A stretch of DNA of 64,000 nt from Corallococcus sp. AS-1-6 (GCF_020037015.1 NZ_JAIQDE010000005.1:248001-312000); one strand, 5' to 3'. Positions 21,534 to 29,668 are shown, counted from the first letter of the stretch. The notes: a model not told the origin generated them from the sequence alone. A program made the numbers and translations.

Positions 21534-22160
21534 ATGGCCTTCTTTGGCTTTGGTTCCAAGTCCTCCAAGTCCCCCAAGTCCTCGCAGTCCGACGAATCCG
21601 CCGAGCCGAAAGGCGAGACCTTCCAGGCGCTGACGCTGGAGCAACTGCGCTCGTTCCTGCCCAGGCTGCCCAGGGCGCGCGCGCAAGAGGTGCTGCCGCA
21701 CCTGAACGACGCCATGTCCGAGGCGGGCATCAACACGCCGCGCCGGCAGGCCGCGTTCCTGGCGCAGTTGGCGCACGAGAGCGCCGAGTTCCGCTACTTC
21801 GAGGAGCTGGCGTCCGGCCGCGCCTACGAGCGGCGCAAGGACCTGGGCAACGTCAAGCCGGGCGACGGCGCGCGCTACAAGGGCCGCGGGCCCATCCAGA
21901 TCACCGGCCGCGCCAACTACCGCGCCGCGGGCAAGGCGCTGGAGCTGGAGCTGGAGCTGGAGGAGAACCCCACCCGCGCGGCCGACCTGGACGTGGGCTT
22001 CCGCACCGCCGCCTGGTTCTGGAACAGCCGCGACCTCAACAAGCACGCCGACAAGGGCGAGTTCGACGCCATCACCCGGCGCATCAACGGCGGCTACAAC
22101 GGCAAGGCCTCGCGCGACACCTACTACCAGCGCGCGATGCGGGTGCTGGACAAGAAGTAG
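21534..22160 (+). CDS. GH19-type chitinase/muramidase
   Basis: 208 residues from ATG 21534. A Ser/Lys-rich N-terminus (FGSKSSKSPKSSQSDESAE) is followed by the GH19 catalytic region: FLAQLAHESAEFRYFEELAS with the catalytic Glu in HES, GDGARYKGRGPIQITGRANY (the family's QITGR.NY signature), VGFRTAAWFWNSRDLN and AITRRINGGYNGKASR. The length fits the short lysozyme-like GH19 enzymes of phages and bacteria that cut peptidoglycan. There is no signal peptide, so export would need lysis or a dedicated secretion system. A short in-frame codon repeat (LELELELE) sits after the QITGR motif. It lies 72 bp after the CHAT-STAND gene and may belong to the same unit. Confidence 0.85.
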   Translation: MAFFGFGSKSSKSPKSSQSDESAEPKGETFQALTLEQLRSFLPRLPRARAQEVLPHLNDAMSEAGINTPRRQAAFLAQLAHESAEFRYFEELASGRAYERRKDLGNVKPGDGARYKGRGPIQITGRANYRAAGKALELELELEENPTRAADLDVGFRTAAWFWNSRDLNKHADKGEFDAITRRINGGYNGKASRDTYYQRAMRVLDKK

Positions 22161-22183
22161 GAAGCGCCCCCCTGAAACACGAA

Positions 22184-22214
22184 GAGCCCGCGACCTGTCG
22201 GAGGCCGCGGGCTC
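22184..22214. terminator. bidirectional terminator hairpin
   Basis: GAGCCCGCG (22184-22192) pairs with CGCGGGCTC (22206-22214), with a further CCT/AGG pairing inside. It lies between the convergent GH19 gene and the leftward small gene at 22231. Confidence 0.65.
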
Positions 22215-22230
22215 GGAGTCTTCATGCCAC

Positions 22231-22641
22231 CTACTTGCGCTTCGCGGGCGCGGGCTCGGGCGCCGCCTCCTCTTCCGCGGGAGCGCTGTCGGACTCGGCG
22301 GTGCCGCCCGCCAGGTGCTTGCCGCCGGGGCGGAACAACATGCGCACCGTGAGCTTGCTGGAGTCCTTCTCGTTGAGGTCGTGCAGGCGGGTGTGCTCCT
22401 TCTTGGTCCCGCCGCCGAAGAGGGAGAACCAGCGCTTGGGCTGCGGCTTGTCCTCGGGGATGTCGCTGTCCTGCTCCGTCATCTCGAAGTCGAAGCTGGC
22501 GGAGACCTCCAGCTCCGCCACGGAGAAGGAGTAGTGCTTGCGGGCCGTCTCCTCCGCGATGTCCAGCGAGGACTGGACGGCCAGGATGAGGTCGTGGATG
22601 AGGACTTGCGCGTGGTCAGGCGTGGGATTGGGCTTTGCCAT
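22231..22641 (-). CDS. small acidic/charged protein, unrecognised
   Basis: 136 residues from ATG 22641 (MAKPNPTPDHAQVL). An N-terminal helix (VLIHDLILAVQSSLDIAEETAR) is followed by beta-like segments (FSVAELEVSASFDFEM and KLTVRMLFRPG), a charged middle (DSDIPEDKPQPKRW) and a Pro/Ala/Glu-rich tail. The layout of a helix plus an ELEVS-type strand loosely recalls the small effector-associated (trypsin-co-occurring) domains of bacterial conflict systems, but I cannot confirm it. The neighbouring leftward gene has a similar size and layout. Position between two CHAT genes suggests a role with those proteases, as substrate, adaptor or sensor. Function unknown. Confidence 0.65.
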   Translation of the reverse strand: MAKPNPTPDHAQVLIHDLILAVQSSLDIAEETARKHYSFSVAELEVSASFDFEMTEQDSDIPEDKPQPKRWFSLFGGGTKKEHTRLHDLNEKDSSKLTVRMLFRPGGKHLAGGTAESDSAPAEEEAAPEPAPAKRK

Positions 22642-22682
22642 GGGATGGGATGGAACAAGGAAGGGTGGATGGCGAGCCGCGG

Positions 22683-22713
22683 CCGCCGGTGCTTCAGGAC
22701 GAAGCACCGGCGG
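22683..22713 (-). terminator. strong hairpin between two small leftward genes
   Basis: A perfect 13-bp stem, CCGCCGGTGCTTC (22683-22695) with GAAGCACCGGCGG (22701-22713), and a 5-base loop. It lies about 50 bp after the stop of the 22764-23069 gene. No T run follows on either strand, so it could be an attenuator or RNA-processing site rather than a full terminator. Confidence 0.5.
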
Positions 22714-22763
22714 CGGCGGGTGTGTCTTGCTTCAGCGGGTTCCGTGGGGACGGAAGGCCAGCG

Positions 22764-23069
22764 TCAGGCGCCGCCGCCGGTGCTGCCACCCTGGGCCGCG
22801 AGCACCGCCGCGGGCTTGATGGTGCACTTCACCGTGAGCCCCATGTGCTCCTTGTAGTCGAGCGTGAGCTTCTCCTTGATGCTCATGCGCCAGACGTTGA
22901 GGGCAACGTCCGTCTCGCTCTTGATCTCGAAGTCGCTCGTGAGGTTCACCTCGAAGTAGTACTCGGCGATCGTCATCGGATCCATGCCCGACGACATGAG
23001 GCGCTGCGCGGTGCGGGCGGCACCCGCGAAGGCGATGATGTACGCGGACAACTGGGCGGCGGACTGCAT
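22764..23069 (-). CDS. small protein, unrecognised
   Basis: 101 residues from ATG 23069. An N-terminal helix (LSAYIIAFAGAARTAQRLMSS) is followed by strand-like stretches (YYFEVNLTSDFEIKSE, LTVKCTIKP) and a Gly/Ala-rich end. No signal peptide is convincing. It resembles the 22231-22641 product in layout (helix followed by a region rich in alternating hydrophobic and polar residues), so the two may be distant paralogues acting together. It is transcribed divergently from the CHAT gene at 23251, with 181 bp between. Function unknown. Confidence 0.62.
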   Translation of the reverse strand: MQSAAQLSAYIIAFAGAARTAQRLMSSGMDPMTIAEYYFEVNLTSDFEIKSETDVALNVWRMSIKEKLTLDYKEHMGLTVKCTIKPAAVLAAQGGSTGGGA

Positions 23070-23250
23070 GGGTTTGCTCCTGGGATTGGGTTGACGGCGA
23101 TAAGCCGGGCACTGCGTCCAGAGGACGCCGCACGCCATTTGTGTGTGAATGCCAACGCCAGACATCGCGGACTCACACGGCCGCCATCCGGCGCGTCCTG
23201 CCGTCACGCGCCCGACTTCCCGGGCGCGCACGCCAGGAGCCACCCCGCAG

Positions 23251-24702
23251 ATGAGCACACGGAACGTCGAGCTGTTGTTGTCCCACGCCGATTCACACGA
23301 GCCGGTGGCCCCTGACGGCCTGCCCGCCGACGCCGTGTCCCGGGCCGCGCGCGACGACGACGCGCCCGGGCGCGAGGAGAGCCACTTGTGGGACGACGGC
23401 GAAGACCCCAACTCCCTGCCCGCGCAGCGCTGGGGGCTGGTCGCGCCGGAGGGACCCGAGGGAGACCGGCTGCTCGCGCTCCTGGAGCCCCTGCGCCGGC
23501 ACCGGCAGGAGCAGCAGGACGGCCACCCGGTGCGCGTCTACCGGGTGAGCGCGGAGCTGGCGGCGGAGGGGCGGAACCTGGAGGACTTCACCCGCTGGGT
23601 GCGCGTCGTGCTGGACGACGAAGCGGTGCCCGTGGAGGACCGGCCCCGCTACCTGCTCTTCCTGGGGGACTTCCACCAGGTGCCCTTCGAACTGCAGCAG
23701 GCCGCGGCCCACGACGCCTACGTGGGGCGGCTGGCCTTCCGGCGCGACGAGGACTACGCGGCCTACGTGGACAAGGTGCTGCGCTGGGAGGGCGCGCCGT
23801 CCGCGCAGCGCCAGCCCCGCTCGCTCTTCTTCACCGTCCACGACGGCACCGCCGCGACGCGGACGGGCTACCAGTCGCTGGTGGCCCCAGCCATCGCGTC
23901 GGCCCGGCAGGCGCGGGAGCTGGGCCGCTTCCCCGCGCGGGACGTGCTGGAGCTGGGCGTGCCGGGAGAGCCCGGCGCCGACGCGTTGCTGACCGAGGCC
24001 GCGCACCAGGAGCCCACCCTCCTCTTCTCCATGAGCCACGGCCTGGGCAGCCCCCGCGCGGGCTGGCGGAGCACCGACGCGAAGCTCGCGCTCCAGGGGG
24101 CGCTCAGCCTGGGGGAAGGCCAGCACCTGGAGGGCGCGGCGCTGGCCCAACGGCCCTTCCTGCCCGGCGGCATCTGGTTCCTCTTCGCGTGCTTCGGCGC
24201 GGGCACGCCGTCGCGCAGCGCCTTCCATCACTGGCTGAAGCAGTTGCAGGCGGGAGGCCAGTTCAGCGGGAGGCTGGAGTCGCTCACCGCGGCGCTGCCC
24301 CGGCCCGGAGAGCGCCCCTTCGTCGCCGCGCTGCCGCAGGCCGCGCTGGCCAACCCCCAGGGCCCGCTGGCGGTCATCGGCCACGTGGACCTGGCGTGGA
24401 CGTATGGCTTCCAGGACCGCGACCACCGCCAGGGCAAGGTGTCCCGCTTCCTGGAGCCGCTCCAGCAACTGGCGCGGGGCCGGCGCGTGGGCCTGGGGCT
24501 GAGCTGGCTCTTGCGCGGGGGCCACCAGGCCAACCTGGAGCTGACCACGCTGTATGACCAGGAGGAGGCGGCCCGGAGCGCCGGGAAGCCTTCCCCGGTG
24601 GATCCGCTGCGGCGCTCGCACCTGTGGATGCTCCGTCAGGACCTGGGCGGCTACGTGCTCCTGGGCGACCCGGCCGCGCGTCTGCCATTGGCTCCGCGCT
24701 GA
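23251..24702 (+). CDS. CHAT-type protease-domain protein (stand-alone)
   Basis: 483 residues from ATG 23251, chosen for the AGGAG ribosome-binding site about 15 bases upstream; a longer in-frame start at 23149 is less likely. The C-terminal half carries a CHAT-like dyad: His263 in LLFSMSHGLGSPRAGW and Cys314 in WFLFACFGAGTPS. The N-terminal ~200 residues (YLLFLGDFHQVPFELQQA) resemble the regions that precede CHAT domains. There is no STAND module, repeats or membrane helix, so the protein is probably a cytoplasmic protease activated by a partner. The giant CHAT-STAND protein upstream and the two small leftward genes are the obvious candidates. Fold call good; activity and substrates unknown. 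Confidence 0.75.
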   Translation: MSTRNVELLLSHADSHEPVAPDGLPADAVSRAARDDDAPGREESHLWDDGEDPNSLPAQRWGLVAPEGPEGDRLLALLEPLRRHRQEQQDGHPVRVYRVSAELAAEGRNLEDFTRWVRVVLDDEAVPVEDRPRYLLFLGDFHQVPFELQQAAAHDAYVGRLAFRRDEDYAAYVDKVLRWEGAPSAQRQPRSLFFTVHDGTAATRTGYQSLVAPAIASARQARELGRFPARDVLELGVPGEPGADALLTEAAHQEPTLLFSMSHGLGSPRAGWRSTDAKLALQGALSLGEGQHLEGAALAQRPFLPGGIWFLFACFGAGTPSRSAFHHWLKQLQAGGQFSGRLESLTAALPRPGERPFVAALPQAALANPQGPLAVIGHVDLAWTYGFQDRDHRQGKVSRFLEPLQQLARGRRVGLGLSWLLRGGHQANLELTTLYDQEEAARSAGKPSPVDPLRRSHLWMLRQDLGGYVLLGDPAARLPLAPR

Positions 24703-24718
24703 CGGTTGGAAAAGACAG

Positions 24719-24752
24719 AACCCCGGGCGGCGCGCGAAGGCCCCCCGGGGTT
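24719..24752. terminator. terminator hairpin after the CHAT gene
   Basis: AACCCCGGG (24719-24727) pairs with CCCGGGGTT (24744-24752). It lies between the rightward CHAT gene and the leftward gene at 24777 and can serve both directions. Confidence 0.65.
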
Positions 24753-24776
24753 CGAGCTTCGCGACGCCCGCGGACC

Positions 24777-25103
24777 TCAGGCGGAGCGGTGCCCGCCGCG
24801 CTCCACCCCGTGCAGCGTGAGGTTGCGCAGGGTGTCGTCGGCCAGCTCGAAGAGGCTGGCCTGCGCCTTCACCCACTGCTCGCGCGCCACCTGCTCCAGC
24901 GCGTAGAGCGGCGCCAGGGTCTCCAGCGCCTTGCGCACCCACTCCTCGTGCTGCGCGCGCAGCGGCCTCGCGGCGGCGTCCCCCTCCACGAACTGGCGGG
25001 AGTACTCGAGCGCGGAGCGCTGGGCGGCGATGGCCTGGTGCAGGGCGCCCCGCCCCAGGTCCATCAGGTGGGCATACGGTTCGACTCTCTTCGCTTCGGT
25101 CAT
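24777..25103 (-). CDS. small helical protein, candidate phasin
   Basis: 108 residues from ATG 25103. Almost entirely amphipathic helix: LMDLGRGALHQAIAAQRSALEYSRQF, then WVRKALETLAPLYALEQVAREQWVKAQASLFELADDTL (key repeats of Ala, Leu, Gln and Glu). No signal peptide. This composition is that of phasins, which coat polyhydroxyalkanoate granules, and the gene stands next to a patatin, phaB and phaC. The phasin identity is inferred from composition and context, since phasins have weak sequence signatures. It is the second gene of a leftward pair with the patatin (36-bp gap). Confidence 0.5.
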   Translation of the reverse strand: MTEAKRVEPYAHLMDLGRGALHQAIAAQRSALEYSRQFVEGDAAARPLRAQHEEWVRKALETLAPLYALEQVAREQWVKAQASLFELADDTLRNLTLHGVERGGHRSA

Positions 25104-25139
25104 GGCATTGCTCCTTCGGGTCAAGACAGCGGGGTTGCG

Positions 25140-26282
25140 CTAGAGGCGGTGGACGACGGCGCCCGCTTCGGCCGGCGACAGGTCCTCGTCACCGAACGCC
25201 TGGGGCCCGCTCGCCATGGACTGCGTCCACGGAGAGGTCTCCAGGGCGCGCTTCATGTCCCGGTAGCCGTCCGCCCGGCGCTCCGCGATGGAGGCGCGAG
25301 AGAACTCCGCGTCGCTGCTGGAGATCTGGTGCGCGCCGCGCTGGTACGTCAGGTGGATGATGTCCAGCCGGGGCGCGGGCTTCGCCAGGGGCTCGTCGCT
25401 GAACGCGAGCGGCGAGGACGCGGACATGTGCCGCGTCACCTGGGTCGCGGTCCGGCGCAGGTTCCACACGGTCGCGAACTGGTCCACCTGCTGCGACGTG
25501 CGGCCCGCGAACTGGATGGACTTCATGCGCCAGCTCGCCTCGTCCAGGTTCTGGGGCAGCGGCGCGCGCGCCTCGAACAAATCAATCATGAAGACGAGCG
25601 AGTGCCGCTGGGGCGGGTCGTCCAGGATGGCGTTGAGCGGTGTGTTGGTGACGCAGCCGCCGTCCCAGTACAGCTCCCCGTCGATGAGGCTGGGCGGGAA
25701 GGCGGGCGGCAGCGCGCCGCTGGCGAGCACGTGGTCCGGCCCCAGGGCGCCGCGCGTGTTGTCGAAGAACACCAGGTGACCGTCGCTCACGCGGGTGGCC
25801 CCCAGGCTCAGCCGCGTCGCGCGGGAGTTGAGGTAGTCGAAGTCCACCAGCCGCCGCAGCGTCGAGCGCATGGGCCGGGTGGAGTAGAAGCTCAGCGCCT
25901 CCGGCGTGCCCGGCGCCGCCAGCAGCGGGGACACCGCGCGGGGCGCGTAGAAGCCGGGCTGGCCGAAGAGCAGGCTGGTCATGTGGCTGCCCAGGTTGAA
26001 GAGCTGGCGCAGGCGGCCCTTGAAGAGCGAGCCCCACTCACTGCCCGGCCAGGACACCTCGCGCCAGAACGCCTCCAGCCGCTCGAGCCGCTGCTCCGGG
26101 CGGTTGCCCGCGACGAGCGCGGCGGTGAAGGCGCCAATGGAGATGCCGGAGACCCAGTCCGGACGCAGGCCGGCCTCCTCCAGGGCCTGATAGGCCCCCA
26201 CGTGGTAGGCGCCCAGGGCCCCACCGCCTTGAAAGACGACGATGACCTGCGGGCGCTCCTGGGGTGCTTGCGGCTGTGTCAT
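25140..26282 (-). CDS. patatin-like phospholipase (DUF3734-type)
   Basis: 380 residues from ATG 26282. The patatin signature is complete: oxyanion motif VVFQGGGALGAYHVGAY, nucleophile elbow SGISIGAF (GxSxG-like, Ser in GIS) and the Asp of YWDGGCVTNTPL, giving a Ser-Asp dyad. The C-terminal third (MKSIQFAGRTSQQVDQF) matches the DUF3734 extension often found on such proteins. There is no signal peptide, so it is cytoplasmic. Such proteins are acyl hydrolases; their genes often neighbour 3-hydroxybutyrate or PHA genes, so it may act at granules or in acyl turnover. It is divergent from phaB across a 220-bp gap. Confidence 0.88.
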   Translation of the reverse strand: MTQPQAPQERPQVIVVFQGGGALGAYHVGAYQALEEAGLRPDWVSGISIGAFTAALVAGNRPEQRLERLEAFWREVSWPGSEWGSLFKGRLRQLFNLGSHMTSLLFGQPGFYAPRAVSPLLAAPGTPEALSFYSTRPMRSTLRRLVDFDYLNSRATRLSLGATRVSDGHLVFFDNTRGALGPDHVLASGALPPAFPPSLIDGELYWDGGCVTNTPLNAILDDPPQRHSLVFMIDLFEARAPLPQNLDEASWRMKSIQFAGRTSQQVDQFATVWNLRRTATQVTRHMSASSPLAFSDEPLAKPAPRLDIIHLTYQRGAHQISSSDAEFSRASIAERRADGYRDMKRALETSPWTQSMASGPQAFGDEDLSPAEAGAVVHRL

Positions 26283-26502
26283 GGATGTCCTCTCGCGGGT
26301 GCTGCGGTGGAGTGCCGCCCCGGAGGAGCGGAGGGCTGATGGATCCCAATCCACCCTTCCCAGTCCCCCGCTCCCCAGGGCGGCGCTCCTGGGACGTCCG
26401 CGCGCGCCCGGTTGTGAATCCACACCGGCCCTGAAGTGACGACATTCACACCCGGCGGGCGTCCGCGTCCTTCAGGCGCAGCTTTCAACCCTGGAGACAG
26501 AC
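26283..26502. promoter_or_regulatory. divergent promoter region, patatin/phaB, with inverted repeat
   Basis: A 220-bp gap without a gene. It contains the separated inverted repeat TGTGAAT (26413-26419) and ATTCACA (26444-26450), spaced by 24 bases. This is similar to the palindrome at 13151-13165. No confident -10/-35 boxes were recognised. Confidence 0.35.
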
Positions 26503-27228
26503 ATGAGTGGACGCGTGGCAGTGGTGACGGGAGGAACGCGCGGCATTGGCGCCGCGAGCGCCGACGCCCTGCGGCAGCAGGGGTACCGCGTGGTGGTCAC
26601 CTACTATGCGAATGAGCAGGCGGCGCAGAACTTCACGGGCCGCACCGGCATCCCGGCGTTCCGCTTCGACGCCGCCAACACCGCCCAGTGTGTCGCGGGC
26701 GTGAAGAAGATCGTCGAGACGCTGGGCCCCATCGAGGTGCTGGTGAACAACGCCGGCATCACCCGGGACGCCATGCTGCACAAGATGACGCCCGAGCAGT
26801 GGAACGAGGTCATCCAGACGAACCTCACCTCGTGCTTCAACCTGTGCAACGTGGTGGTGGGCCCGATGCGCGAGCGGGGCTTCGGCCGCATCATCAACAT
26901 CGGCTCCATCAACGGGCAGACGGGCCAACTGGGCCAGACGGCCTACGCGGCGGCCAAGGCGGGTATGCACGGCTTCACGCTGGCGCTGGCGCGTGAGGGC
27001 GCCGCCCGCGGCGTCACCGCCAACCTCATCGCGCCGGGCTACATCGACACGGACATGGTGCGCTCCGTGCCTCCGGATGAGCTGGTGCGCATCCGCGCGC
27101 GCATCCCCGTGGGCCGCCTGGGGCGCGCCGACGAGATCGCCCGCGCCGTGACGTTCCTCGCCTCCGACAAGGCCGGCTTCATCACCGGCGCCACGCTCAC
27201 CATCAATGGTGGGCAGCACATGTACTGA
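26503..27228 (+). CDS. phaB: acetoacetyl-CoA reductase (NADPH)
   Basis: 241 residues. A short-chain dehydrogenase with the cofactor motif VTGGTRGIG near the N-terminus, NNAG (VNNAGITRDAMLHKM), catalytic Ser in IINIGSINGQTGQ and YAAAKAG for Tyr/Lys, and the C-terminal GATLTINGGQHMY ending typical of PhaB. It reduces acetoacetyl-CoA to (R)-3-hydroxybutyryl-CoA, the monomer for the polymer synthase encoded 12 bp downstream. A GGAG ribosome-binding site precedes ATG. PhaB is preferred over FabG because of the VTRDAMLHKM-like block and the phaC neighbour. No phaA thiolase gene is in the window. Confidence 0.88.
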   Translation: MSGRVAVVTGGTRGIGAASADALRQQGYRVVVTYYANEQAAQNFTGRTGIPAFRFDAANTAQCVAGVKKIVETLGPIEVLVNNAGITRDAMLHKMTPEQWNEVIQTNLTSCFNLCNVVVGPMRERGFGRIINIGSINGQTGQLGQTAYAAAKAGMHGFTLALAREGAARGVTANLIAPGYIDTDMVRSVPPDELVRIRARIPVGRLGRADEIARAVTFLASDKAGFITGATLTINGGQHMY

Positions 27229-27240
27229 AGGAGCCCGCGA

Positions 27241-28956
27241 ATGCACGCATCCCTGGAGCCCATGCGGCGCGCCTTCCTGGAAGTCCTCCTCCGGCTGGCG
27301 CTGGACCCCCAGCGGATGCTCGCGGCGGGACTCGACCTGTGGGGACGCTCCCTGCGCGGGGACGCCCCACCGGAGCCCGCCCCACCCGCCCCGGACCGCC
27401 GCTTCCGGGATCCGGCGTGGCGGGAGCAGCCCCTCTTCGACGGCCTGCGCCGCGCGTACCTCACCGGCGCGGGCTGGCTGGAGGACCTGGTGGCGCAAGC
27501 ACCGGACGTGGACCGGCACACCGCGCACCAGGCTCGCTTCTACGCGCGCCAGCTCACCGACGCGCTGTCGCCGTCCAACTTCCCCGCGCTCAACCCGGAG
27601 GTGCTCCGCGCCGCGCGCGAGTCCCACGGCCTGAGCCTGCTCAAGGGGCTCCAGGCGCTGTGCGAGGACCTGGCGCGGGGCCAGGGCCAGCTCGCGACGC
27701 GCATGACGGACCGGCGGACGTTCCGGCTGGGAGAGACCCTGGCCACCACGCCGGGCGACGTGGTCCACGAGGAGCGCCTGTTCCAGCTCATCCAGTACCG
27801 GCCCACCACGCCCACCGTCCACCGCCAGCCGCTGCTGGTGGTGCCGCCGTGGATCAACAAGTTCTACATCCTGGACCTGCGCCCGGAGAACTCGTTCGTC
27901 CGCTGGGCGGTGGAGCGCGGATACACGGTGTTCCTCATCTCCTGGGTGAACCCCGACGAAACGCACGCGGAGGTGGATTGGGAGGACTACCTCGTGCACG
28001 GGTTGATCGCCGCGCTGGAGGCCGTCTGCCGCGTCACCAACGAGGAGCGGGTCTCCGCGCTGGGCTACTGCATCGGAGGGACGCTGCTGGCGTCGGGGCT
28101 CGCGTGGCTCGCCGCCCGGGATGACGCGCTCATCGCCAGCGCGACGCTGCTCACCACGCAGGTGGACTTCAGCGAACCCGGGGACCTGGGGGCCTTCATC
28201 GACGCGCCACAACTGGAGCGGCTGGAGGCCCGCATGCGCGGGCGCGGCTATCTGGACGGGCTGGAGATGATGACCACCTTCAACCTGCTCCGGGCGAAGG
28301 ACCTGGTCTGGCCCTTCGTGGTGAACAACTACCTGCTCGGCCGGGAGCCGGCCCCCAGCGACTTCCTGGCGTGGAGCACCGACCCCACGCGCATGCCCGC
28401 GCGCGCGCACGCGACGTACCTGCGGGAGCTGTACCTGCACAACCGCCTGGTCCAGCCGGGCGCGCTGTCGCTCGCGGGCATCCCCCTGGACCTGGGCCGC
28501 GTGAAGACCCCCCTCTACGTGCAAGCCTGCCGGGAGGACCACATCGCGCCCTTCCGCTCGGTGTACCGGGGAGCAAGGCACTTCCGGGGGCCGGTGCGGT
28601 TCGTGCTCGCGGGCTCGGGCCATGTCGCGGGCGTCATCAACCCGCCGTCCGCGAACCGGTATCGCCATTGGGTCCCGAAGCTCCGGCCGGCTGCGTCTTC
28701 CGGGAACGCAGCCGCGTCCGCCCTCAACGCGGATGGGATTGAATCGGACGCGGATGGGATTGCGTCACACGCGAACGCGGATGCGTGGCTTCAGGACGCG
28801 GTGGAGCGCCCGGGCTCGTGGTGGACGGACTGGGATGCCTGGCAGTCCGAGCGCTCGGGAGGACGCGTCCCGGCCCGGGTCCCCGGACAGGGAGGCGCGC
28901 GCATCATCGAAGCGGCGCCAGGGCGCTACGTGCGCTCGCGCCTCCTCCCGGAATGA
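27241..28956 (+). CDS. phaC: poly(3-hydroxyalkanoate) synthase, class I-like
   Basis: 571 residues; an AAGGAG ribosome-binding site lies just upstream, 12 bp after phaB. The alpha/beta-hydrolase lipase-like box has Cys as nucleophile (GYCIGG, Cys277), with Asp433 in CREDHIAPF and His461 in GSGHVAGVINPP as the other catalytic residues. PPWINKFYILDLRPENSFV and FLISWVNPDE are synthase hallmarks, and the C-terminus WWTDWDAWQ is typical. Length matches class I single-subunit enzymes, which polymerise hydroxyacyl-CoA on the granule surface. A 25-residue insertion with 7-residue repeats lies before the last block (see the repeat entry). Confidence 0.92.
   Translation: MHASLEPMRRAFLEVLLRLALDPQRMLAAGLDLWGRSLRGDAPPEPAPPAPDRRFRDPAWREQPLFDGLRRAYLTGAGWLEDLVAQAPDVDRHTAHQARFYARQLTDALSPSNFPALNPEVLRAARESHGLSLLKGLQALCEDLARGQGQLATRMTDRRTFRLGETLATTPGDVVHEERLFQLIQYRPTTPTVHRQPLLVVPPWINKFYILDLRPENSFVRWAVERGYTVFLISWVNPDETHAEVDWEDYLVHGLIAALEAVCRVTNEERVSALGYCIGGTLLASGLAWLAARDDALIASATLLTTQVDFSEPGDLGAFIDAPQLERLEARMRGRGYLDGLEMMTTFNLLRAKDLVWPFVVNNYLLGREPAPSDFLAWSTDPTRMPARAHATYLRELYLHNRLVQPGALSLAGIPLDLGRVKTPLYVQACREDHIAPFRSVYRGARHFRGPVRFVLAGSGHVAGVINPPSANRYRHWVPKLRPAASSGNAAASALNADGIESDADGIASHANADAWLQDAVERPGSWWTDWDAWQSERSGGRVPARVPGQGGARIIEAAPGRYVRSRLLPE
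28728..28779 (+). repeat. 21-bp tandem repeat inside phaC
   Basis: CGCGGATGGGATTG occurs at 28728 and 28749, and a partial third unit follows. It encodes NADGIES, DADGIAS and HANADA just before the conserved tryptophan-rich C-terminal block of PhaC. Confidence 0.7.
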
Positions 28957-28972
28957 GCTGCGCGAGCCGTGC

Positions 28973-29503
28973 TCAGCGGGGGCACGGCTCTTGCGAAAGG
29001 GTGGTCCGGAGGATTCCGTACGCGAGCTGGATGCGCTTTCTCACGTTGCAACTGGTCAACCGGAGCTGTTCCGCGATGTCGGCATAGGACATGTCCTGGA
29101 GGTAGCGCATCACCAGGGGCACCCGCAGGTTGGGGGGCAGCGCCTGGATGCATTCGTGGACCGCCGCGGCGCTCTCGCTCTGGAGCAGGCCCGCGTCGGG
29201 CAACTCCTGCGTCTGGAGCTCCGCGGGCTCCAGGTCTTCCATCCACTCCTCGGTGTCGCCCCAGCGCTGCCGCTCGCGGTGGATGTCCATGCAGACGTTG
29301 TGGAGGATGCGTCCCAACCAGGCCCTCGGGTTGAGGATCTTCCCGGGCGACACGTAGTTCTGGTGGGCCCGGAGCATCGCGGTGTCCACCGCGTCCTCCG
29401 CGTCCACCACGTTCCCTCCCATCAGCCGCAGCGCCTGCTGGAACAACGGCTCCTTGTGCTGCTCCCACACACGCCAGAAAGAGGGATTGTTGTTTTCTCT
29501 CAC
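28973..29503 (-). CDS. RNA polymerase ECF-type sigma factor
   Basis: 176 residues from GTG 29503 (MRENNNPSFWRVWEQHKEPL). Region 2 is visible as LFQQALRLMGGNVVDAEDAVDTAMLRAHQ and NPRAWLGRILHNVCMDIHR (key elements A-D-A-E-D-A-V and W-L-G-R-I-L-H-N). Region 4 is ALPPNLRVPLVMRYLQDMSYADIAEQL with its helix-turn-helix, then NVRKRIQLAYGIL. It directs RNA polymerase to a dedicated promoter set. No anti-sigma gene is adjacent, so control is unclear. It is convergent with phaC and divergent from the SET gene. Confidence 0.88.
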   Translation of the reverse strand: MRENNNPSFWRVWEQHKEPLFQQALRLMGGNVVDAEDAVDTAMLRAHQNYVSPGKILNPRAWLGRILHNVCMDIHRERQRWGDTEEWMEDLEPAELQTQELPDAGLLQSESAAAVHECIQALPPNLRVPLVMRYLQDMSYADIAEQLRLTSCNVRKRIQLAYGILRTTLSQEPCPR

Positions 29504-29668
29504 GGTTTCCAGGGCTCCAAAAGTGCATCTGGAAACGGCGCAGCGAGATGTCTGTGAATACCCCTTGAAACCTCCCTGAAAAGGTCACCCAGGAAATCCA
29601 CGGGAAATCACAAGCCGTAGCGACCCGCGTCTTCCCGGCGTTCACCCCCCGAACGCACGGCGGAGCCA

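Noticed and set aside
21534-22160. GH19 enzyme as evidence for a prophage
   Set aside because: No holin, terminase, capsid, tail or integrase gene is nearby; the enzyme also occurs outside phages.
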